From Xiphydria camelus (lineage: Eukaryota > Arthropoda > Insecta > Hymenoptera > Xiphydriidae), in contig OY783199.1 of the NCBI GenBank assembly GCA_963678675.1, positions 9,508,356-9,572,355 of the forward strand: a DNA stretch of 64,000 nucleotides, given 5' to 3'. The position numbers and the translations under genes were made by a program. Below, piece after piece: positions 26,801 through 32,800 of this stretch. Each line of letters begins with the position of its first letter. Position 1 is the first letter of the stretch. The notes below the pieces were generated by a model that was not told the DNA's origin, ran no database searches, and worked only from the letters and a program-made list of their open reading frames with translations.

Positions 26801-29800
26801 TTTTGCATGAGCACCCCTGTGGGTCTCCTCGTCCAATAGCATCACTGGAGAAGTGTGAATGCGCATACGTAGTCATCCGCGGGTGTTGGCGTCGTTAGCA
26901 AGTTCAGATCGGTTTTGAATGAAAAGGGACCCACAGGAGTGCTCATGCAAAACTCGCAATTTTCCTATGAGCTGTTTGATCGCGGACATACGGTACGTAC
27001 ATATTAGTAACTTTGATACAGACGACGCCAGTTTAGATGATGTGTTAAGGAAAAAAGATAGTTTGGTAAGTTTACGAAAAGGCCATAACAGACGTGTTTC
27101 GGAATCCTCTAAGGCTGTTCGTGATTCGTTTAAACAATATTTTTGCAACGAAGGTGCCTTGCCTTGGCAAGAAAACCACATGTAATTCAATAAATGATTT
27201 ATTTATATTTTTTATAAAATAAACAAAATGTATTATAGGTACCTATTCTTGTAACTTTGTAACGCGAACGTGAATTTTAAACATAAATATTTCGTTTCCA
27301 CATATTGATTGTTTTAAGTATATTAACAAAAAAGTATGAGGCAAGGCTCAAGAGGGTGCCCGTGCCCTCCCGCGAGGCTCCTGCAACTTGAGAACGGGGT
27401 CGAGGCGCCTTGCGCTTGCCTGAACAGGTTATTTCAAATGAGATAACACTGCACTCACGATATTATTGGTGATATATTGGATTCAAAGAGATACAATAGT
27501 TTAGGAATCGAAAACTCGTATTATAGGGCCGAAAAAAAGAAATTGACCACTATTTCCGTCCGGCAACCTCCACGATATCATTTTTTAAGTCTTTCTGAAC
27601 TTAAAACATCAATCGGAATGCGGTCAATGGTTTTTGCATACTCAATGTCTCTCAGCGCCTGGTCTAGGTATAATGAGCAAGAGTATGACGCTAAGTATTT
27701 TACAGAGTTGACTCAGCATTCGAATTATAGCGATATCGATTAATGAGGTACTGCGAAATACGGTTAATTTATCGACCTGTCCGACACTGTCACGAACTGT
27801 CCGACACTGTCGCGAAGAAAATCAACCATCAGCAAATAGCCATCGTGACGGTGCATCGGGACACTTTACGCCCCACTAAAGCAGACTTCGTGATTTTTCA
27901 TCGGTCATCGGTGATCATGACAAGCCGTCGTGACAAAACCGAAGTGTGTGGGGCGTAAAGTGTCCCGATGCACCGTCACGATGGCTATTTGCTGATGTTT
28001 GATTTTCTTCGCGACAGTGCGCAGTCCTAAACCTTTCCCGGGTAGGTTAATTACCGGACGGGTCGATAAATTAACCGCGTATTTCGCAGTACCTCATTAA
28101 CCGATATCGCTATATTTCGAATGCTAAGTCAACTCTGTAAAATACTTAGCGTCATACTCTTGCTCATTATACCTAGATCAGGCGCTGAGAGACATTGAGT
28201 ATGCAAAAACCGTTGACCGCATTCCGATTGATGATTTAAGTTCAGAAAGACTTAAAAAATGATATCGTGGAGATTGTCGGACGGAATTAGTGGTTAATTT
28301 CTTTTTTTCGGCCCTATAATACGAGTTTTCGATTCCTAAACTATTGTATCTCTTTGAATCCAATATATCACTAATAACATCGTGAATGCAGTGTTATCTC
28401 ATTTGAAATAAGCTGTTCAGACCAATCTGAACTTGCTGACAATGCCAACAGCCGCGGATGACTACGCATGCGCATTCACGCTTCTCCGGTGATTCTATTG
28501 GACGAGGAGACCCACAGGGGTGCTCATGCAAAACTCGCAATTTTGCTATGGGTTATTTGATCGCGGACATACGGTATATAATTTTTACCTTTGCGTTGTG
28601 TCTTGTTCATCGCGAACAGTCTACAAAACTACTACTTTGGCATGAGGTCTGTGGGCTCATCGGGCGTCAAAACCAATCGCGACGGTTTGTCACGATCACT
28701 GATAACCGACGAAAAATCACGAAGTCTGTGGCCGGCTAACTTGTCACGACGGCTTGTCACGATCACCGATGACCGACGAAAAATTACGAAGTCTATGGCC
28801 CGCTTTACAGATTATCTCGACGTTTTTAAACGTCCTCATATCTCCGAAGTTCCTACATAGATTTGCTTATAAATAGGCTTAACCGAAACCGCAGTTATAG
28901 ATCCGTATACTGTTGTCCACACATAACATCACAGCGCCCTATTCTTTGAGAAATTGAACACGTTTTACACGTATGAATTATACGCAGAGTAATGATAGCC
29001 TCGCCCGAGTCGAAGATTTTGACCTGGTAAGCCCTGCTAAGAATGAACGTTTGCAGGTCTAAAAGAAATGAACCAGGTCTTCGTGAAATGTAGAAAGTAA
29101 ACCTTGCTTGTCCTTCCATAGCCTAGTTACGGTGAATATCAGATGCAAACAGGTCTAACACGGACTTTTCACAGTAGACCTGGGAAAGCCGTTATTATCC
29201 TATCGCAGGTACTAACCAGGTCTAAGAAGGCCTTCTGAATTTTGTTTCCCCCACCCTTTTCCCCTTCCTCCCACGTATACCGCATGTCCCATAAGAAACG
29301 CAAGAAGCGACATTTACCTTCGGCAGTATTTGCCGACGATGCATGAGTCGGTATATGCGCACCGTCGGTAAATACTGCCGAAGGTAAATGTCGCTTATTG
29401 CGCTTCTTATGGGACATACGGTAAATAAATATGCAGTTATTTAATTTGTATTTAACACATTTAGTGTCATGAACGTCACGTGTCGAAAAATCGTGTTCAA
29501 AAATTGTCTGCGGCGAACGAACGAAAATTACGTCCGCCATTTCGACCCGGAATCGGCCTATGGATTCGACAATAAGGCTAGGCCGACTCCTGCCTTAGAC
29601 GCCCTGTGGTCCTCTTATATAGAAATTTACTGAAGTTTTACTACCGAGAGCCGACAGTCGGGGGCCAGGAGCCGCGAGCCGAGGGTCGAGAGGGTCGGCG
29701 CTATCTGGCGTCAGGCCGCCAAAGCATGACGGGTCGCCACATGACAAACCTTAATTAAACATAAACTCTCACAAAATATTTAAACAAGATAACTGATCAT

Positions 29801-32800
29801 TTTCTTTTTTACAAATACCTATTGTTAAGGGGTTTAAAGAGTAGATAAATACCAAAAGTATTTAAAAATCTGACACAGGCAAGTTCCCTATTAATTAATT
29901 ATTATTTGAAAACCACTAAATGTATTAAATAACTTAATTTATGAAAATGATAGTAAATTTGAGGTCAGATTTTTATTATATTCTTTTCGTTGAAAGAGAA
30001 ATGAGTTGAGAAAATAGGAACATCATATTCCTCACTCCTTCCCTTTCCCGCTATAATAATTCCTCTTCCAATGAAGAAAATTAAATTTTAATTTTATTTA
30101 TCTATATTTTATTCATTCACAAAAATGTGTATATTTTTATTGATTGATTGATTGATTTATCAACATTATAGAGAGAGGAATTAATAAAATTGGTAATACA
30201 TTGCCCACCCCCCCTTTCCTTTCAATTCAAGGCTACCTATAAATAATTTTCCGTTCAGAATGTTTAATTGATTATCTATGAATTTTAAATTATACGAAAA
30301 AGAGCTAAACAGACGTGTTAGGACATCCACTAGCTTGAAAGAATATATCCGACTTATTAAGGACAGTGAAGGCCATATTTACATATCAGGACAACTCAGG
30401 TTTTAGAGGAAAATCCCTTTACAGGTATTCTAAGACTCTACCCGGTCTACCCAGGTCTAAACAGACCTTAAAGCAGGTCTATTCAGAATTGAACAGGTCA
30501 AAATCTTCGATTCGGGCGGTGAGTCTCACGCTTTTAGTCCTTGACGCGAGACTCTTACTCTACCGAGTCTCTTGATTCCAAATCGTCTGACAATACAGCG
30601 ATAGAATTGTCCTATATCCTTGTACTTTATTCTTTTCTGCCTCGTAATGATGAAAAGTTTTATTTATTTCTTATTCTTTTGTACTTCAATCGTACTGCAA
30701 TCGTTATTTTCGCAATATAAGGCGCGCGCTTTTCCCTGTCTCTATATTCCTCTTCCTCTCTTTCTCTTTTTCTCAACATCTTCCTCTCCTAACTTAATAT
30801 TCCATTATAGAATCTATGGTTAAATTTTTATATGACTTTATAACGTTCAACTGTTACCAGCAATTATTATCAAAGATTGATAACGAAATTGAGTTTATTG
30901 CAAATTACGTTGCGAAGACGCTTGAGATTCAAGCTACTGCTTGATATTATAATAGAACATGGTTAATATTTCATGATTACCCGTGCGGGATTTCTAAATT
31001 TATATTTGACTTACTACGATATGCACGAGAAGCTAGTGCATCTCTTGAACAATTAAAGACAATTATGTAATTGTATAATTTAATTCTATATTTTGGGATA
31101 ATCACGCGCTGTCCGCAGTTGGAAATTTTATGTTGGAGACGATCCACCTATTTTTATATATAAAAATCAATCGATTCTTCGTGTTAATTCAACATTTTTG
31201 GTATTGAAATTAACACAAGGAATATTACATTAACACAAAGGCCTGATTGATTTTAACATACAAAAATGGGTGGACTGTTTCCAACACAAAATTTCCAACG
31301 GTGCAGATCTAAGAAAATTCAAAATTTATACTCAACTCATTTGCAGCACGTAAAGAACGGTGTGGTAGTGGAACCATTCCTAATTTGAAGGTACATGGGG
31401 AGAAATTCTTGCCGCATGTTAGCAACGACTAGGAGTTAATATGTGGCTGTAGCCATAAAACATTCCTAAATCCGTTTTTTCGGACATCCTTTTGTTTATG
31501 TCTAGGAATTAAAAAAATCGGAAGTAATCTCAAGTAGGTATAGCTAAATTAAGTCTACTTCATAGCTCTGGACCATATATGTATGTATGTTAGTTATACC
31601 TAATATTATTTCCATGTGTAGAAATTAGCCTAATTTGAACCGAATTAAAAAATCCTACGTCTTTTTAATCTGGCCCTTCTATGGGCTTTATTTAAGGCTT
31701 TCTTAAGAAAAGTCCTATCGACTGGGTCTCAACTGATGCCTGCTCGATGAAATATTTCATCCTGCTAATAGCTTAGAAACAAACTAGGATTCAATCGAAA
31801 GCACGTGGCCCGCCTGTTTCAGCCTATACCCCTAGCTATAGTCCGATTTATTATCAAGGCGTCACAACCTGGCCTAAGTTGTAATGTGAACCTTTTTTTA
31901 TACGGATTGGAAAGCGAGTTCTTACTCTGTCATCATCAAGCGCCTCGCTGACATAACGCGCGTGATGCGAACGCTGGGAAAATTACATAGTGAAAATTAC
32001 TACGATCGAGGGAAAGAGCCCAATAAGAAAAATATATCGCAATTCGTAGTGTAATAAAAAAACGTCGGTATTTAGCGTTCTACCAATTAGTATAGAGAAA
32101 ACGATACATTCCAACGTTTATTACGCTGTATATGATATATGATAATTAACCGTTTGTTATATGAAACGTAATGAAGAAATGTTAAACAGGCAGATATCTT
32201 GCAGAATAATAAATATTTTTAAAGTTTATATATTGAGCATACGTCTACCATATAGTGATGCTAATTATTTTTAATTTCCGCGAGTAGGTATTCTAAAAAC
32301 TATTAAAACTTCTTTGTCGCGTTATCGGAATAGATAGCAAATGTTTAGTAGTGAAATTTTTTTCTTTGCGACGCTCATAAAGATCACGAATATGAAGTAT
32401 CTCTGCGCGATGTAGTCAATTTTATTTGGTCCGTATCACTCAGTTTCATACATTTTTTCAGCATAGTTTGTCATTCCTTAACATATAGCTGCGACTTTGC
32501 TATACCCCCTTGGTAGATATTGCTGAGTTACGAGCACGCACTTCTCCGAATGCAAAAAGTTCATTCGCCACTTTGTGAGATGAGCTCTTCTTTGAGTTTG
32601 ATGTTGCGGCGAGGATATGAGAAAAGGAGAGAAGCTAAACGAAGTTGGAAAATATAAGATAAATGGGGTTCTACACTGTAGTACGCGCTCGAGTTATTTC
32701 ATATTTATATAATTCAGAGCTGTGCTTCAATACGAATACGCCGGATATGCAAACCGGAATAACACATACCTTTCTTTTTTCTCTCAACTACAATTAATTT

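Larger units (their letters stand above)
26476..28804. mobile_element. PIF/Harbinger-like palindromic element, TTA target duplication
   Basis: The ends AGCGGGCCATAGACTTCGTG and its inverse are flanked by TTA at 26473-26475 and 28805-28807, the 3-bp target typical of PIF/Harbinger. The subterminal unit with GTCACGATCACCGAT and CGACGAAAAATCACGAAG occurs three times at the left, twice at the right and once in the central loop (about 27888-27940). Arms extend from both ends to about 27888 and 27946. The left arm has about 500 bp more (26916-27418), including a transposase fragment. Confidence 0.75.
29004..30517. mobile_element. 1.5-kb TIR element with CAGGTCT subterminal repeats, copy A
   Basis: Ends CCGAGTCGAAGATTTTGAC and its inverse (one mismatch). 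CAGGTCT or its inverse occurs about ten times in the outer 250 bp on each side, which looks like transposase-binding sites. It carries a hairpin MITE (29280-29421) and a minus-strand frame from 29540. A near-identical copy lies inverted at 59372-61692. The target duplication is not clear, so the superfamily is unassigned. Confidence 0.78.

Noticed and set aside
26873..27190. 105-codon minus-strand frame
   Set aside because: Antisense to the Harbinger-like transposase tail and a MITE arm.
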